Source of the DNA: Vibrio pelagius
GTDB lineage: Bacteria > Pseudomonadota > Gammaproteobacteria > Enterobacterales > Vibrionaceae
Direction: 5' to 3'
DNA length: 64,000 bases
NCBI RefSeq assembly: GCF_024347575.1
Contig: NZ_AP025504.1
Span: 372,001 to 436,000 of the forward strand
Shown here: in pieces, positions 1-10,673 of the stretch
Position numbering within the stretch: position 1 is the first letter of the stretch
Layout: the number at the start of each line of letters is the position of its first letter
Program-made: the position numbers and the translations under genes
Notes under the pieces: model-generated
Seen by the model: the letters and a program-made list of their open reading frames with translations, nothing else
The model's database searches: none
Told to the model about the DNA's origin: nothing

Positions 1-692
1 TTGCGACAACGTAAGAACTCAGCTCGCACAATCCCAACTAAACTCATCCAGCTAAACAGCACCATAATACCGAGCAACCACCAGAAGTTAGGTTCAATAA
101 AACTAGATAGGATGATCAATAAGAAAAGTGTCGGCATCCCCGACCACACTTCAATAAAGCGCTGCCCGAACAGATCAACCCAGCCACCGTAGTAACCTTG
201 TGTGGCACCAACAGCCACACCAATGGCACTCGACACTATAGTCAGTACAAAACCAAACAGCACCGAGATTCTAAAACCGTAGATAATCCGCGCTAATACA
301 TCACGCCCTTTATCATCCGTACCCAACCAATTGACTGAATCTGGCTGAGATGGCACCGCCCCAGAGATTTCAAAGTTAATGGTGTCGTAGCTAAAGCGAA
401 TCACAGGCCAGATCATGTAGCCTTTCTCTTCAATCAGTTCGATGACATAAGGGTCTTTATAATCCGCTTCGGTTTCGAACTCACCACCAAACTCAGTTTC
501 TGCATATTCAGCCGCAACCGGAAAGAACCATTGATTATCGTAGGAGACCAACAGAGGCTTGTCGTTGGCGATAATCTCTGCAAACAGGCTCAACACAAAC
601 AGAATGGAGAAGATCCACAGTGAGATAAAACCGCGCTTATTGGCTTTAAACCTTAACCATCTTGCTTCTGCTAAAGGATTTTTAAACTTCAT
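1..692 (-). CDS. yejE: Peptide ABC transporter permease YejE (3' part cut by window edge)
   Basis: Inner-membrane permease of the Yej oligopeptide importer (binding-protein-dependent transport family). Reading the minus strand from the ATG at 692 gives MKFKNPLAEARWLRFKANKR, then a hydrophobic first helix, a long periplasmic loop, and a stretch containing GTDDKGRDVLARIIYGFRIS that is characteristic of DppC/OppC-type permeases. The frame stays open to base 1, so about 230 residues are present and the C-terminal third lies outside. The start is 13 nt after the yejB stop, so the two are almost certainly co-transcribed. The ATPase YejF would be expected further left. Family identification is strong; the peptide substrate is known from enterobacterial homologues only. 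Confidence 0.9.
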   Translation of the reverse strand, partial: MKFKNPLAEARWLRFKANKRGFISLWIFSILFVLSLFAEIIANDKPLLVSYDNQWFFPVAAEYAETEFGGEFETEADYKDPYVIELIEEKGYMIWPVIRFSYDTINFEISGAVPSQPDSVNWLGTDDKGRDVLARIIYGFRISVLFGFVLTIVSSAIGVAVGATQGYYGGWVDLFGQRFIEVWSGMPTLFLLIILSSFIEPNFWWLLGIMVLFSWMSLVGIVRAEFLRCR

Positions 693-705
693 TTAGAATT
701 CACCA

Positions 706-1794
706 TTAACGCGCTTCAAAGTCGATTCGAGGATCAACCCAGGTATAGGTAAGATCGGAGATAATACTGAGAACGAGCCCAAGCAGAGTCATAATATAGA
801 GGGAACTGAACACCACAGGGTAGTCTCGTTGAATCGTAGACTCGAAACCGAGCAAGCCTATCCCTTCTAAAGAAAACATCACCTCTATCAGCATCGAGCC
901 AGTAAAGAAGATACTAATAAACGCACTTGGGAATCCCGCGATAATAATAAGCATTGCATTACGGAAAACATGTCGGTACAAGATGCTGTTTTCATCGAGC
1001 CCCTTGGCACGAGCCGTGACAACGTATTGCTTGTTGATTTCATCGAGGAAAGAGTTCTTAGTCAGCATACTTAAGGTCGCGAAGCCGCCAATCACCATCG
1101 CGAAGATTGGCAGCGCCAAGTGCCAGAAGTAGTCGATGATTTGCTGATACCAATTGAGCTGGTCAAAATTGCTGGAGACCAATCCACGCAATGGGAACCA
1201 ACTAAAGTAGTTACCGCTTGCGAAAAGGATGATCAGAATAATCGCAAATAAGAAACCCGGAACCGCATAGCCGACAATCACCACCGCACTCGACCAGATA
1301 TCGAATCTAGAGCCGTGATGAATCGCTTTCATAATACCCAGTGGAATCGAGATGACGTAAATGATCAACGTACTCCACAATCCAAGAGATATGGAGACAG
1401 GCAGACGCTCGACAATCAAATCGATAACATTGCCTCCTTTAAATAAGCTTTCACCAAAGTTAAAAGTGGCGTAGTTTTTCAGCATATCGAAATAGCGGAC
1501 ATGAATCGGCTTGTCGAAACCAAACTGCTTTTTGATCTCTTCAACCACTTCGGGGTCTAAACCGCGTGAGCCCTTGTAGCCGCTCGAAGAAGCTTGTTCT
1601 GAATCGCTCAAGTCAACTTCTTGTCCACCACCAGAAAAGCGCTCCATAATGCCAGAGTTGTGACCTTCCAACTGTGCCACCGCCTGTTCTACAGGGCCAC
1701 CGGGGGCAATCTGGATAATGAAGAAGTTAATGGTGATGATCGCCCATAAAGTGGGGATCACCAACAGTAAGCGTCTAAATATATACGCAGCCAT
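706..1794 (-). CDS. yejB: Peptide ABC transporter permease YejB
   Basis: Inner-membrane permease pairing with YejE to import peptides delivered by YejA. 362 aa, close to the E. coli length. The N-terminus ([18 protein letters not shown]) is the usual first helix of DppB/OppB-type permeases. The C-terminal half has the EAA-type cytoplasmic loop ([22 protein letters not shown], near residues 262-283) that contacts the ATPase. An insert of about 40 polar residues between helices 1 and 2 is normal for YejB. It starts 8 nt after the yejA stop and ends 13 nt before yejE, giving the order yejA-yejB-yejE on the minus strand. Confidence 0.93.
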   Translation of the reverse strand: MAAYIFRRLLLVIPTLWAIITINFFIIQIAPGGPVEQAVAQLEGHNSGIMERFSGGGQEVDLSDSEQASSSGYKGSRGLDPEVVEEIKKQFGFDKPIHVRYFDMLKNYATFNFGESLFKGGNVIDLIVERLPVSISLGLWSTLIIYVISIPLGIMKAIHHGSRFDIWSSAVVIVGYAVPGFLFAIILIILFASGNYFSWFPLRGLVSSNFDQLNWYQQIIDYFWHLALPIFAMVIGGFATLSMLTKNSFLDEINKQYVVTARAKGLDENSILYRHVFRNAMLIIIAGFPSAFISIFFTGSMLIEVMFSLEGIGLLGFESTIQRDYPVVFSSLYIMTLLGLVLSIISDLTYTWVDPRIDFEAR

Positions 1795-1802
1795 GAGACT
1801 CC

Positions 1803-3686
1803 CTAACGACGTTTTTCAGGAAGTAGTTTCGCTTTGTCTTGCGAAATCCACCACGTGTCGATACCTAGGTCATATTTTGGCAAGGTATCAGGGCGCTCAA
1901 ACTTATCCCACATCGCAACACGGTACTTACCCAAGTGCCACTGAGGAATAGTGTAGAAATTCCACTGTAGTACACGGTCAAGCGCACGACCTAACGTAAG
2001 CAGTTTTTCAGGATCTTGTTGGCTCTTAGAAATCTGTTCAGTCAACGAGTCAACCACGGGATTGATAACACCAGCCGTGTTGTAAGTAGAGTCGATGTAG
2101 TTCGAGTTCCAAGCGATCATCAAGTTCGGACTTGGGTAAGCGTTAGCTGAATATGCCGAAGAGACCATATCAAAGTCACGATCACGTAAGCGCTTGATAT
2201 ATTGTGTCGTATCCACCGTTCGAATCTTCATATCGATACCCATTCGCTTCAGGTTTTTCTGAAGTGGAATAGAAATACGCTCAGTGGTCGGGCTGTAGAT
2301 CAGCAGCTCAAAAGAGAGCGCCTGTCCTGTTTTCTCGTTGGTCATCACTTTGTTTTTCAGCTCCCAACCCGCCTCTTTAAGAAGCTTAAACGCTGTTCTC
2401 ATTTGAGCACGAATGCGGCCACTGCCATCAGTGACAGGTGGTTGGAACTCTTCAGTGAATACGCGTGGAGGGATTTGGTCTTTAAACTCAGAAAGTACCG
2501 CCACTTCTGCATCAGACGGCAAGCCTTTCGCTTCGTACTCCGTGTTTTGGAAGTAGCTTCGCGTACGGTCATACTGGTTGTAGAACATGTTCTTGTTCAT
2601 CCACTCAAAGTCCATAGCATAAGTTAATGCCTCACGAACCTTCGGATCTTTAAACACCTCTGATTGAGTGTTGAACACAAAACCTTGTGCCGACTCTGGA
2701 CGCTCATGTACGATCTCTTCTTTTACGATGTAGCCCTTATCAAAGTTACTGCCCGTGTAAGAGTTTGCCCAAAATTTAGCGGAGTTCTCCATACGGAAAT
2801 CAAATTCACCCGCTTTGAAAGCTTCTAACATCACCGTATCGTCACGATAGTAATCGTATTGGACACGCTCGAAGTTGTTGCGCCCTACGTTAACCGGTAA
2901 ATCGGCAGCCCAGTAGTTCTCATCCAACCCGTAAGTGACGCTTTGACCAGACTTATAGTTGATGACTTTGTAAGGGCCACTTCCTACAGGCGGTTCACTC
3001 AAAGGTTCAGAGAGCTTCTTGTCTTGCCAGTAATGCTTTGGCAACACACGAGTGCTTTGCGCAAAACTGAACAACTTTTCGCGATTTGGCGTTTCCATCT
3101 CAATCCGAACCACTAAATCAGAAACCGCGGTGACAGATTTGATGTCTTTATAGTAAACGCGATATTGAGGGACGCCCTCTTTTGAAAACTTATCGAAGGT
3201 AAACGCGACATCATGCGCGGTAATTGGCTTTCCATCGTGGAAACGAGCGTTCGGATTGATGTCTATTTCTAGCCATGAGAAATCGCTGGCGTAGCGTACC
3301 TTTGAAGCAATAAGCGGGTAATACGCATCTATTTCATCCGCTGGCGAAAACATCAGAGTATCGTACAGCTCGCCACTGTAGCTTGCTGATACACCGCGCG
3401 ACCCAAAGCGGTTAAAGCTGTCGAACGTACCAATGGCTCCATAGGTAATTTTCCCTTGCTTTGGCGCATCTGGGTTAACGTAGTCGAAGTGTTTAAAATC
3501 AGCGGGATACTTGGCTTCACCAAACCCAACTAATTGAGTCGTTTCGATGACTTGAACGCCATCTTCAGCAGCAAATGAAGAGATAGGTAAGAGCGCCATG
3601 ATAGGCAGCGCTAGCGCGCGTGAGCGGTGGGTTAAGCGAAAAAATGTTGACCGTTTAATTGGATTAACTCGGCAATCTGTTCCCAT
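1803..3686 (-). CDS. yejA: Extracellular peptide-binding protein YejA
   Basis: Periplasmic solute-binding protein (SBP family 5) of the Yej peptide importer. The ATG at 3686 ([13 protein letters not shown]) is preceded by AGGGAGAG at good distance; an upstream in-frame ATG at 3749 has no such site. The residues after the start give a basic stretch, a hydrophobic core ([15 protein letters not shown]) and a likely cleavage after SFAA, so it is exported. 627 aa is typical for YejA. SBP5 landmarks are the start of the mature part ([19 protein letters not shown]) and [20 protein letters not shown] around residues 145-165. First gene of the operon with yejB and yejE. Confidence 0.92.
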   Translation of the reverse strand: MGTDCRVNPIKRSTFFRLTHRSRALALPIMALLPISSFAAEDGVQVIETTQLVGFGEAKYPADFKHFDYVNPDAPKQGKITYGAIGTFDSFNRFGSRGVSASYSGELYDTLMFSPADEIDAYYPLIASKVRYASDFSWLEIDINPNARFHDGKPITAHDVAFTFDKFSKEGVPQYRVYYKDIKSVTAVSDLVVRIEMETPNREKLFSFAQSTRVLPKHYWQDKKLSEPLSEPPVGSGPYKVINYKSGQSVTYGLDENYWAADLPVNVGRNNFERVQYDYYRDDTVMLEAFKAGEFDFRMENSAKFWANSYTGSNFDKGYIVKEEIVHERPESAQGFVFNTQSEVFKDPKVREALTYAMDFEWMNKNMFYNQYDRTRSYFQNTEYEAKGLPSDAEVAVLSEFKDQIPPRVFTEEFQPPVTDGSGRIRAQMRTAFKLLKEAGWELKNKVMTNEKTGQALSFELLIYSPTTERISIPLQKNLKRMGIDMKIRTVDTTQYIKRLRDRDFDMVSSAYSANAYPSPNLMIAWNSNYIDSTYNTAGVINPVVDSLTEQISKSQQDPEKLLTLGRALDRVLQWNFYTIPQWHLGKYRVAMWDKFERPDTLPKYDLGIDTWWISQDKAKLLPEKRR

Positions 3687-4141
3687 TTGACTCTCCCTGC
3701 AAATGATTAAATAACCAGTGTGATTGAATACGCCACAAGTTGGACACACGATAATAAAAATAAGTATAGAGAAAAATCTAACGCCATGTAATAACTAATA
3801 AAACACTTAGTGCGTCGAAACCGACTTTTCTCGCGTTAAGACTCAAACAAACCTACCCTAATAAAAACGCAGTCTGCACAGGCATTTTCTTTAATCATAG
3901 TAAGGGGATTTACACCTTCGAATACTATTCCAATTTTACTGTGCGCAAACGGCCTCATAGAGTGATATTCAGCCTTCACGACTTTGAGTGCTATGGCTAA
4001 TTAGTCAATCCGATCACCAAACAAGTTCAAAAACTTGCTCGGTAAAATTACCTACCTTTAGCAATACCTTAAAGCGAAGTGACGTATACTTAAAAGAGTA
4101 ATCACGCTTTGTTACAGCGCCCGACATTTAGGAAGCAGCTT
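3687..4141. other. Intergenic region upstream of yejA and the EEP gene
   Basis: 455 bases without a convincing gene. It must hold the promoter of the minus-strand yej operon and of the plus-strand EEP gene. I see AT-rich tracts but no operator palindrome, attenuator or RNA that I can defend. Confidence 0.5.
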
Positions 4142-5191
4142 TTGAACACACGGAGTCACCTAACCATTACCACATTCAACCTTTTCAACTATCTTGAACC
4201 ACCCAACGCTTACTATGACTTTGAGAATATCTATAGCTTTGAGGAGTGGTCTAAGAAACAAGGGTGGATCAAGAACGCCATTAAAGAGGCTGACAGTGAC
4301 ATTATTGGCTTTCAAGAGGTCTTCAGCCCAGATTCGCTTGAAGTGTTAGTGAATGATCTAGGCTACCCTTTCTTTGAGGTGGTCGATGAGCCGAATATCG
4401 AAAGTGATTACCTTTTTCGAGATCCTGTCGTCGCTATTGCTTCTCGTTATCCGATCAAATCCACTCAAGCAGTTTCGTTATCTGAACAATTTCAGATGCA
4501 GTTCAATACATCGCTTCTAAAGGATTTTAAATTCAATCGCTTACCTGTACACGCCACAATCGATTTGCCTCATCTTGGTTTAACCGATTGTTATGTTGTC
4601 CACTTTAAATCTCAGCGTCCTATTCAAGCTGAGAACGCTGATACAGAATCAATAACTCACTCTTCAAACATGGTGGTGCATAGCGAAACCTTGACTCAAT
4701 TTCACCAAGAGGGACTTGGGTGGTGGCTTTCAAGCGTGCAGAGAGGACTAGAAGTTCAAGTACTGCACGAATACATCACTCGGCAGCGTCATCAGTCGGA
4801 GCGCCCTGTGGTGCTAATGGGCGATTTCAATAAGCCACTTTTCAGCGATGAATTTCGAGGATTGCTCAACGACTCACTCAGCAGAAATGAAGAGAGCCGA
4901 CACTGGTTGAAGTACTTTCGCTTGCGCGACAGTTGGGAACTCTATCATCAGCTTCATCAAGAGGATCTGCTGGTTCAGCGTTCACCGACTCACTATTATG
5001 GTGCCAAAGGTTCAGTACTCGACTACATTCTGCTCTCCAATGAGTTCGATTGCCAAAACTCATCCAGCCTAATGGAAATAACAGGTTATCAGGTGCAAGA
5101 CCAGCATCTCATTAATCCTAGCTTTGAAGTAGACCAATTCAGTACCGACCACGGTATAGTAAGCGTGACCGCTCATATCCGTTCGTTCTAA
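4142..5191 (+). CDS. Endonuclease/exonuclease/phosphatase (EEP) family protein
   Basis: Metal-dependent phosphodiesterase or nuclease of the EEP (DNase I-like) superfamily; the substrate cannot be told from sequence. Motifs: TFNLFNY near the N-terminus (Asn of motif 1), DIIGFQEVF (metal-binding Glu), VVHFKSQRP, VVLMGDFNKPL (catalytic Asp-x-Asn) and FSTDHGIVSV (C-terminal Asp-His). All key residues of the fold are present. Start choice: TTG at 4142 (LNTRSHLTITTF) lies just after GGAAG, and homologous folds begin at this point; an in-frame TTG at 4109 would add 11 residues with no better ribosome site. No clear signal peptide. It is monocistronic, between the yej and rbs operons. Confidence 0.8.
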   Translation: MNTRSHLTITTFNLFNYLEPPNAYYDFENIYSFEEWSKKQGWIKNAIKEADSDIIGFQEVFSPDSLEVLVNDLGYPFFEVVDEPNIESDYLFRDPVVAIASRYPIKSTQAVSLSEQFQMQFNTSLLKDFKFNRLPVHATIDLPHLGLTDCYVVHFKSQRPIQAENADTESITHSSNMVVHSETLTQFHQEGLGWWLSSVQRGLEVQVLHEYITRQRHQSERPVVLMGDFNKPLFSDEFRGLLNDSLSRNEESRHWLKYFRLRDSWELYHQLHQEDLLVQRSPTHYYGAKGSVLDYILLSNEFDCQNSSSLMEITGYQVQDQHLINPSFEVDQFSTDHGIVSVTAHIRSF

Positions 5192-5372
5192 TAGCCAAAA
5201 CAAACGGTCAAACGCGCAAAGCCGCGATAGGTATCGTGGCTAGCTTGTTCTACGACTAAGCACCAAAATACTCAATCTAATTCATATAAACTGAACCGAT
5301 AACTCGCTAGCACTAACCCTACTCCGTACTAATAAAACTATCACTTGCGTGATCCAACTCAATGTTTGGCCC

Positions 5373-5394
5373 ATCATCGAAACGTTTCGATGAT
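5373..5394. promoter_or_regulatory. LacI-family (RbsR-type) operator, distal copy
   Basis: A perfect 22-bp palindrome built on CATCGAAACGTTTCGATG. This is the form bound by LacI-family repressors with a central CG, as RbsR, PurR and CcpA do. It lies about 130 bp before rbsD, and the repressor gene rbsR is at the end of the same locus, so RbsR is the likely ligand (inference). Confidence 0.8.
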
Positions 5395-5453
5395 CATTAT
5401 CACACTCTTTCTGAATGATTCGTGCATTTCACTATTCGAACACTATTATCTCT

Positions 5454-5469
5454 ATCGAAACGTTTCGAT
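5454..5469. promoter_or_regulatory. LacI-family (RbsR-type) operator, proximal copy
   Basis: ATCGAAACGTTTCGAT, identical in its 16-bp core to the palindrome at 5373-5394. The centres are 78 bp apart, about 7.4 helical turns. It lies 54 bp upstream of the rbsD start and probably overlaps or follows the promoter. The rest of the 331-bp space before rbsD shows no gene. Confidence 0.8.
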
Positions 5470-5522
5470 GGTGTTTTCTTATCTCTGTTCCGACATCGAA
5501 AAATTACCCAATAGGTAGTGTT

Positions 5523-5942
5523 ATGAAAAAAAGTACTCTAATAAATTCCGATCTTTCTTATCTTGTGGCGACCCTAGGTCACACAGATGAAATCACTATC
5601 TGTGATGCGGGTCTCCCGATTCCCGACCACGTGCGCCGTATCGATTTAGCGCTTACCCATGGCGTACCAAGCTTCGAGCAAACCGTAAAAACTATGCTTG
5701 AAGAGTCTCAAATCGAAGGCGTGGTTATTGCCGAAGAATTTGCTCAAGTGAGTCCTGAACATCACGCTGTGTTGATTGACCAACTCAAAACGGAAGAAGC
5801 GCGTTGCGGCAAAGCTATCACGATTAACTACGTGAGCCATGAAGAATTCAAACAACGCACCAATGAGAGTCGCGCTGTAATACGTACGGGCGAATGTACG
5901 CCATATGCGAATGTCATTTTTCAAGCTGGCGTGACCTTTTAA
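5523..5942 (+). CDS. rbsD: D-ribose pyranase
   Basis: Interconverts beta-pyranose and beta-furanose forms of ribose so that RbsK receives the right anomer; cytoplasmic. 139 aa, as usual for RbsD. Features: [24 protein letters not shown] at the N-terminus with the catalytic His (GHTD), the CDAGLPIP loop, and the C-terminal [17 protein letters not shown] sequence, all diagnostic. The start is the ATG at 5523, not the longer open frame upstream, because family members begin with MKK. First gene of rbsDACBK; rbsA starts 55 nt later. Confidence 0.95.
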   Translation: MKKSTLINSDLSYLVATLGHTDEITICDAGLPIPDHVRRIDLALTHGVPSFEQTVKTMLEESQIEGVVIAEEFAQVSPEHHAVLIDQLKTEEARCGKAITINYVSHEEFKQRTNESRAVIRTGECTPYANVIFQAGVTF

Positions 5943-5997
5943 GCGAGCTAAAAACTTAAGCGAACCAAACAACCTGGCCCCGAGTAAAGGAAACCAC

Positions 5998-7503
5998 ATG
6001 ACTCAAGCCATTTTAGAACTTAACTCAATTGAGAAAGCTTTCCCCGGCGTAAAAGCCTTGGATAAAGCGAGCCTCAACGTTTACCCAGGGCGTGTTATGG
6101 CGCTAATGGGCGAAAACGGTGCGGGTAAATCGACCCTAATGAAAGTGTTGACGGGTATCTACCACCTTGATGGCGGCACTATTCACTACCAAGGTCAGCC
6201 AGCGGCATTTAAGGGTCCACGCGATTCGCAGCAAGCGGGTATCAGCATTATTCACCAAGAATTAAATCTGATTCCTGAACTGACAATTGCGGAGAACATT
6301 TTTCTAGGTCGTGAAATCACTGGAACGATGGGTCGCATCTTGTGGAACGAAATGTATCAAGAAGCCGACAAGCTACTTAAACGCCTTAACGTAAAACACA
6401 GTTCTAAAACTCCATTGGGTGAGCTAAGCCTTGGCGAGCAACAGATGGTAGAGATCGCGAAAGCCCTATCGTTTGAATCTAAGGTCATCATTATGGATGA
6501 ACCAACCGATGCCCTGACCGATACGGAAACTGAATCTCTTTTCAAAGTGATTAACGAATTGCGTGATGAAGGCTGTGGCATTGTTTACATCTCTCACCGA
6601 CTGAAAGAGATCTTCGAGATTTGTGATGACATTACCGTACTTCGTGATGGCAAATTCATTGGTCAATGTGAAGTGAAAGACACCAACGAAGATGGTCTTA
6701 TCGAAATGATGGTAGGCCGTAAGCTAGACGAACAGTACCCACGTATCGAACCAACTCACGGTGAGACTTGTTTAGAGGTTGTTGGCTTAACGGGCTCTGG
6801 TGTACACGATGTTAGCTTCACTCTAAAACGCGGTGAGATCTTAGGTGTGTCTGGTTTGATGGGTGCAGGTCGTACTGAGCTGATGAAGGTGATCTATGGT
6901 GCCCTGCCAAGCGAACGCGGCGTCATTAACCTAGATAACAAGACCATTAATCCAGCGAGTCCAAGAGACGGCTTGGCTAATGGCATCGCCTATATCTCTG
7001 AAGACCGTAAAGGTGACGGTCTCGTGCTTGGTCTGTCGGTGAAAGAGAACATGTCTCTTTGCTCTTTAGACATCCTGACCAAAGGCGCGCAAATCCAACA
7101 CAAAGACGAAGTGATCGCGGTTGATGACTTCATCAAGCTGTTCAACATCAAGACCCCAACTCGCGAGCAGATCATTGGCAACCTATCTGGTGGTAACCAG
7201 CAGAAAGTGGCGATTGCTAAAGGCTTGATGACCAAACCAAAAGTTCTGATTCTCGACGAGCCAACCCGTGGTGTCGATGTCGGTGCGAAAAAAGAGATTT
7301 ACCAGCTTATTAACAAATTCAAGGCTGACGGAATGAGCATCATCCTTGTCTCTTCTGAAATGCCGGAAGTTTTGGGAATGAGTGACCGCATCATGGTGAT
7401 GCATGAAGGCCGCGTGAGTGGCGAATTTGACGCTAAAGAAGCAAACCAAGAATTATTACTGGCGTGTGCGGTCGGTAAAAAGATCAACGAGGACGCAGCA
7501 TGA
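5998..7503 (+). CDS. rbsA: Ribose ABC transporter, ATP-binding protein RbsA
   Basis: ATPase of the ribose importer. 501 aa, the same length as the E. coli protein. Two ABC domains: the first has Walker [10 protein letters not shown] (about residue 39), signature [15 protein letters not shown] and Walker B VIIMDEP; the second has a degenerate P-loop ([13 protein letters not shown]), signature [15 protein letters not shown] and [14 protein letters not shown] degenerate second P-loop is normal for sugar transporters of this family. Its last four bases overlap the rbsC start (ATGA), which indicates translational coupling. Cytoplasmic face of the RbsC dimer. Confidence 0.96.
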   Translation: MTQAILELNSIEKAFPGVKALDKASLNVYPGRVMALMGENGAGKSTLMKVLTGIYHLDGGTIHYQGQPAAFKGPRDSQQAGISIIHQELNLIPELTIAENIFLGREITGTMGRILWNEMYQEADKLLKRLNVKHSSKTPLGELSLGEQQMVEIAKALSFESKVIIMDEPTDALTDTETESLFKVINELRDEGCGIVYISHRLKEIFEICDDITVLRDGKFIGQCEVKDTNEDGLIEMMVGRKLDEQYPRIEPTHGETCLEVVGLTGSGVHDVSFTLKRGEILGVSGLMGAGRTELMKVIYGALPSERGVINLDNKTINPASPRDGLANGIAYISEDRKGDGLVLGLSVKENMSLCSLDILTKGAQIQHKDEVIAVDDFIKLFNIKTPTREQIIGNLSGGNQQKVAIAKGLMTKPKVLILDEPTRGVDVGAKKEIYQLINKFKADGMSIILVSSEMPEVLGMSDRIMVMHEGRVSGEFDAKEANQELLLACAVGKKINEDAA

Positions 7504-8486
7504 GTACCAATACCATGAGCAAAACAACTGAAACACCAGCAAAGAAGTCTCTACTGAGCAAAGAGTGGCTGATTGAACAAAAATCACTGATCGCTTTGAT
7601 CTTCTTAATTGTCATTGTTTCTTTCTTGAACCCAAACTTTTTCACGGTCGACAACATTCTTAACATCCTGCGTCAAACATCGGTAAACGCGATCATCGCT
7701 GTCGGTATGACACTGGTTATTCTAACTGCGGGGATCGACCTGAGTGTGGGTTCAGTTTTAGCACTTTGTGGTGCCTTTGCAGCCAGCATGATTGGCATGG
7801 AAGTTCCTATAATGGTCGCTGTACCAACCGCTCTATTAGCAGGTGCTGCGCTGGGGGCTATCAGTGGTGTGATCATCGCGAAAGGTAAGGTTCAAGCCTT
7901 CATCGCAACCTTAGTAACCATGACGCTTCTACGTGGTGTGACCATGGTTTACACCGACGGTCGTCCAATTTCTACTGGCTTTACTGACACAGCAGACGCA
8001 TTCGCTTGGTTTGGTACTGGCTATGCAATGGGTATCCCAGTTCCAGTATGGATCATGACAGTTGTATTCGCGGCTGTTTGGTACCTACTTAACCACACTC
8101 GTTTTGGTCGCTACGTTTACGCACTTGGCGGCAACGAATCAGCAACTCGCCTATCGGGTATCGATGTAGACAAAGTAAAAATCGGTGTGTACGCCATCTG
8201 TGGTTTACTTGCTGCCGTAGCAGGCATCATCGTTGCTTCTCGCCTCTCTTCAGCACAGCCAACCGCAGGTATGGGCTATGAGCTAGACGCTATCGCCGCG
8301 GTTGTCCTTGGTGGCACAAGCTTAGCTGGCGGTCGTGGTCGCATCATGGGCACATTGATTGGTGCGCTGATTATCGGCTTCCTGAACAACGCACTGAACC
8401 TATTAGACGTTTCTTCTTACTACCAGATGATTGCAAAAGCAGTGGTTATTCTTCTGGCGGTATTGGTTGATAACAAAAACAAGTAA
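7500..8486 (+). CDS. rbsC: Ribose ABC transporter, permease RbsC
   Basis: Membrane channel of the ribose importer (branched/ribose-type permease family). 328 aa with an N-terminal cytoplasmic stretch of about 30 residues and then multiple hydrophobic helices. Family landmarks are [22 protein letters not shown] near residue 65-85 and [22 protein letters not shown] near 265-285. The start codon overlaps the end of rbsA. A gap of 75 nt to rbsB may help give the binding protein its usual higher expression. Confidence 0.96.
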   Translation: MSTNTMSKTTETPAKKSLLSKEWLIEQKSLIALIFLIVIVSFLNPNFFTVDNILNILRQTSVNAIIAVGMTLVILTAGIDLSVGSVLALCGAFAASMIGMEVPIMVAVPTALLAGAALGAISGVIIAKGKVQAFIATLVTMTLLRGVTMVYTDGRPISTGFTDTADAFAWFGTGYAMGIPVPVWIMTVVFAAVWYLLNHTRFGRYVYALGGNESATRLSGIDVDKVKIGVYAICGLLAAVAGIIVASRLSSAQPTAGMGYELDAIAAVVLGGTSLAGGRGRIMGTLIGALIIGFLNNALNLLDVSSYYQMIAKAVVILLAVLVDNKNK

Positions 8487-8561
8487 CACCTTAATAAATC
8501 AATAATATAACAACAAGCTAGGACTCACCTTCTAGCTCACCCTACATAAAGGACTTACACC

Positions 8562-9440
8562 ATGAAAAAATTAGCAACTCTAATTTCTGCTGCTCTACTT
8601 TCAACAACGGTTTCTGTGTCTGCTCAGGCGCAAGACACAATGGCTATCGTACTGTCGACACTGAACAACCCGTTCTTCGTGACAATGAAAGATGGCGCAG
8701 AAGCGAAAGCAGAAGAGCTAGGCTACAAGCTTATCGTTCTTGATTCTCAAAACGACCCAAGCAAAGAGCTGTCGAACATTGAAGATCTGACCATTCGTGG
8801 TGTTAAAGCAATCCTGATCAACCCAACAGATTCAGATGCTGTATCTAACGCGATTCGCATGGCTAACCGTTCAAGCATCCCTGTATTGACTCTAGACCGT
8901 GGTGCAAGCCGTGGTGATGTCGTGAGCCACATCGCTTCTGATAACGTAATCGGTGGTGAAATGGCGGGTCACTTCATCATGGAAAAAGTGGGCGAGAAAG
9001 CGAAGGTTATCCAACTTGAAGGTATCGCTGGTACATCTGCCGCTCGTGAACGTGGTGAAGGCTTCATGAACGCAGTAAACGGCAGCGGCCTTGAGCTTCT
9101 TGCAAGCCAACCTGCTGACTTCGACCGTACTAAAGGTCTGAACGTAATGGAAAACCTACTTGCAGCTAACCCAGACGTTGAAGCTGTATTCGCTCAGAAC
9201 GATGAAATGGCTCTAGGTGCACTGCGCGCTGTTCAAGCTTCAGGTAAAGACGTAATGATCGTTGGCTTCGACGGTACAGACGATGGTATTGCTGCCGTTA
9301 ACCGCGGTTTACTGGGTGCGACTGTTGCTCAACAACCAGATCTAATCGGCTCTCTTGGTATCGAAATGGCAGATAAAGTACTGAAAGGCGAGAAAGTTGA
9401 TGAGTACGTACCAGTACCACTAAAAATCATCGCTAAGTAA
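8562..9440 (+). CDS. rbsB: D-ribose-binding periplasmic protein
   Basis: Captures ribose in the periplasm for RbsAC and, in enteric bacteria, also serves chemotaxis. 292 aa. A Sec signal peptide ([20 protein letters not shown], cleavage after about AQA at residue 23) is followed by [22 protein letters not shown], the typical start of mature RbsB. Sugar-contact elements are visible, such as NNPFF, DRG, a [11 protein letters not shown] segment and FDGTDDG. A good hairpin lies 20 nt after the stop, so transcripts may end or be trimmed here before rbsK. Confidence 0.96.
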   Translation: MKKLATLISAALLSTTVSVSAQAQDTMAIVLSTLNNPFFVTMKDGAEAKAEELGYKLIVLDSQNDPSKELSNIEDLTIRGVKAILINPTDSDAVSNAIRMANRSSIPVLTLDRGASRGDVVSHIASDNVIGGEMAGHFIMEKVGEKAKVIQLEGIAGTSAARERGEGFMNAVNGSGLELLASQPADFDRTKGLNVMENLLAANPDVEAVFAQNDEMALGALRAVQASGKDVMIVGFDGTDDGIAAVNRGLLGATVAQQPDLIGSLGIEMADKVLKGEKVDEYVPVPLKIIAK

Positions 9441-9459
9441 TCTTTCTTGATTAAGAACA

Positions 9460-9488
9460 GCGAGGGTTTCCCCTACCCTCGCTTTCTT
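9460..9488 (+). terminator. Hairpin after rbsB
   Basis: AGCGAGGGT and its complement ACCCTCGCT flank a CCCT-containing loop and are followed by TTCTTT. The poor U-tract suggests a partial terminator or mRNA-stabilising stem between rbsB and rbsK rather than a full stop. Confidence 0.65.
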
Positions 9489-9601
9489 TCCATCACGACA
9501 GTGCATCGCTCTTTCTCATTATACAATATCTCGATAACCAATGAGCAAAGATGAGAAACAGCCATGCATTTTCAAATACGATATATCATAAGGCTCGTAT
9601 C

Positions 9602-10543
9602 ATGACTCAACTGATTGTTTTAGGTAGCGTAAATGCTGACCATGTACTTCAAGTTCCTTCGTTCCCTCGCCCAGGTGAAACACTGATTGGCGGAAACTAT
9701 CAGGTCATCCCTGGCGGTAAAGGCGCAAACCAAGCAGTTGCGGCAGCTCGCTTGAATGCAGACATCGGCTTCATCGCCTGTGTAGGTGACGACCCATTTG
9801 GTATCAATATTCGCCAAGATTTCAAGAAAGATGGTATCGATATCGATGGTGTGATTGTCGCTGAAAACTCCCCTACAGGGATTGCTATGATTCAAGTTTC
9901 TGCAACCGGTGAGAACAGCATCTGTCTGTCCGCCGAAGCAAACGACAAATTAGATAGCGTACAGATCGAACCACACCTCGATAAGATTCGTGGCGCAAAA
10001 TACCTGTTAACGCAACTTGAAACGCCGCTTGAAGGCATCGAGTACGCAGCAAAAGTTGCGAAAGAATCTGGTACTAAAGTGATTCTTAACCCAGCACCCG
10101 CTCGCCCTCTATCCAACGAATTACTTGCATGTGTCGACGTGATAACGCCGAATGAGACCGAAGCAGAAGTCTTAACCGGCGTTACCGTAACTGACAGCGC
10201 TTCGGCGCATCAGGCATCCTTGGTTCTGCACGGGAAAGGCATTGAAACCGTGATGATTACTCTTGGTGCGAAAGGCGTGTGGGTAAGCCGTCAAGGACAA
10301 GACCATGCAGCTGGAGAAGGTGAACTGATCGAAGGCTTCCGTGTTGCAGCGACGGACACCACTGCTGCAGGTGATACATTCAATGGCGCGTTGGTTACGG
10401 GTTTACTTGAAGAGATGCCACTAGAGAAGGCGATCAAGTTTGCTCACGCGGCAGCGGCTATCTCAGTGACACGTTTTGGAGCACAAACATCAATACCTTC
10501 ACGCGAAGAGACCGACGCTTTTCTTGCTGAACAGCTAGGGTAA
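9602..10543 (+). CDS. rbsK: Ribokinase
   Basis: Phosphorylates ribose at O5 with ATP, giving ribose 5-phosphate for the pentose phosphate pathway. PfkB family, 313 aa. Visible motifs: the N-terminal sugar-binding GSVNADHV and the PGGKGANQAVAAARL signature, NPAPAR and TPNETEAEVLTG in the middle, and the C-terminal DTTAAGDTFNGAL with the catalytic Asp (GD) near residue 259. The ATG at 9602 matches known N-termini (MTQLIVLGSVNADH); the open frame extends 17 codons further up without a better site. Ends 130 nt before rbsR. Confidence 0.96.
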   Translation: MTQLIVLGSVNADHVLQVPSFPRPGETLIGGNYQVIPGGKGANQAVAAARLNADIGFIACVGDDPFGINIRQDFKKDGIDIDGVIVAENSPTGIAMIQVSATGENSICLSAEANDKLDSVQIEPHLDKIRGAKYLLTQLETPLEGIEYAAKVAKESGTKVILNPAPARPLSNELLACVDVITPNETEAEVLTGVTVTDSASAHQASLVLHGKGIETVMITLGAKGVWVSRQGQDHAAGEGELIEGFRVAATDTTAAGDTFNGALVTGLLEEMPLEKAIKFAHAAAAISVTRFGAQTSIPSREETDAFLAEQLG

Positions 10544-10673
10544 TTACACACTTCATGACGATAACGGTATCGGCTGGTGCGTAATAAATTCTAAATAATT
10601 TATTGCGCACAACTCTCTGTTTTCAGGCAGAATATCGCCCAAAGTGGAACGAACAGCACCACAAGGAATTATT

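Noticed and set aside
1..192. Plus-strand open frame across the left edge
   Set aside because: It is antisense to yejE, which has clear permease homology.
5220..5241. Hairpin GCCGCGATA / TATCGTGGC after the EEP gene
   Set aside because: The loop is two bases and no T-run follows, so I did not call a terminator.
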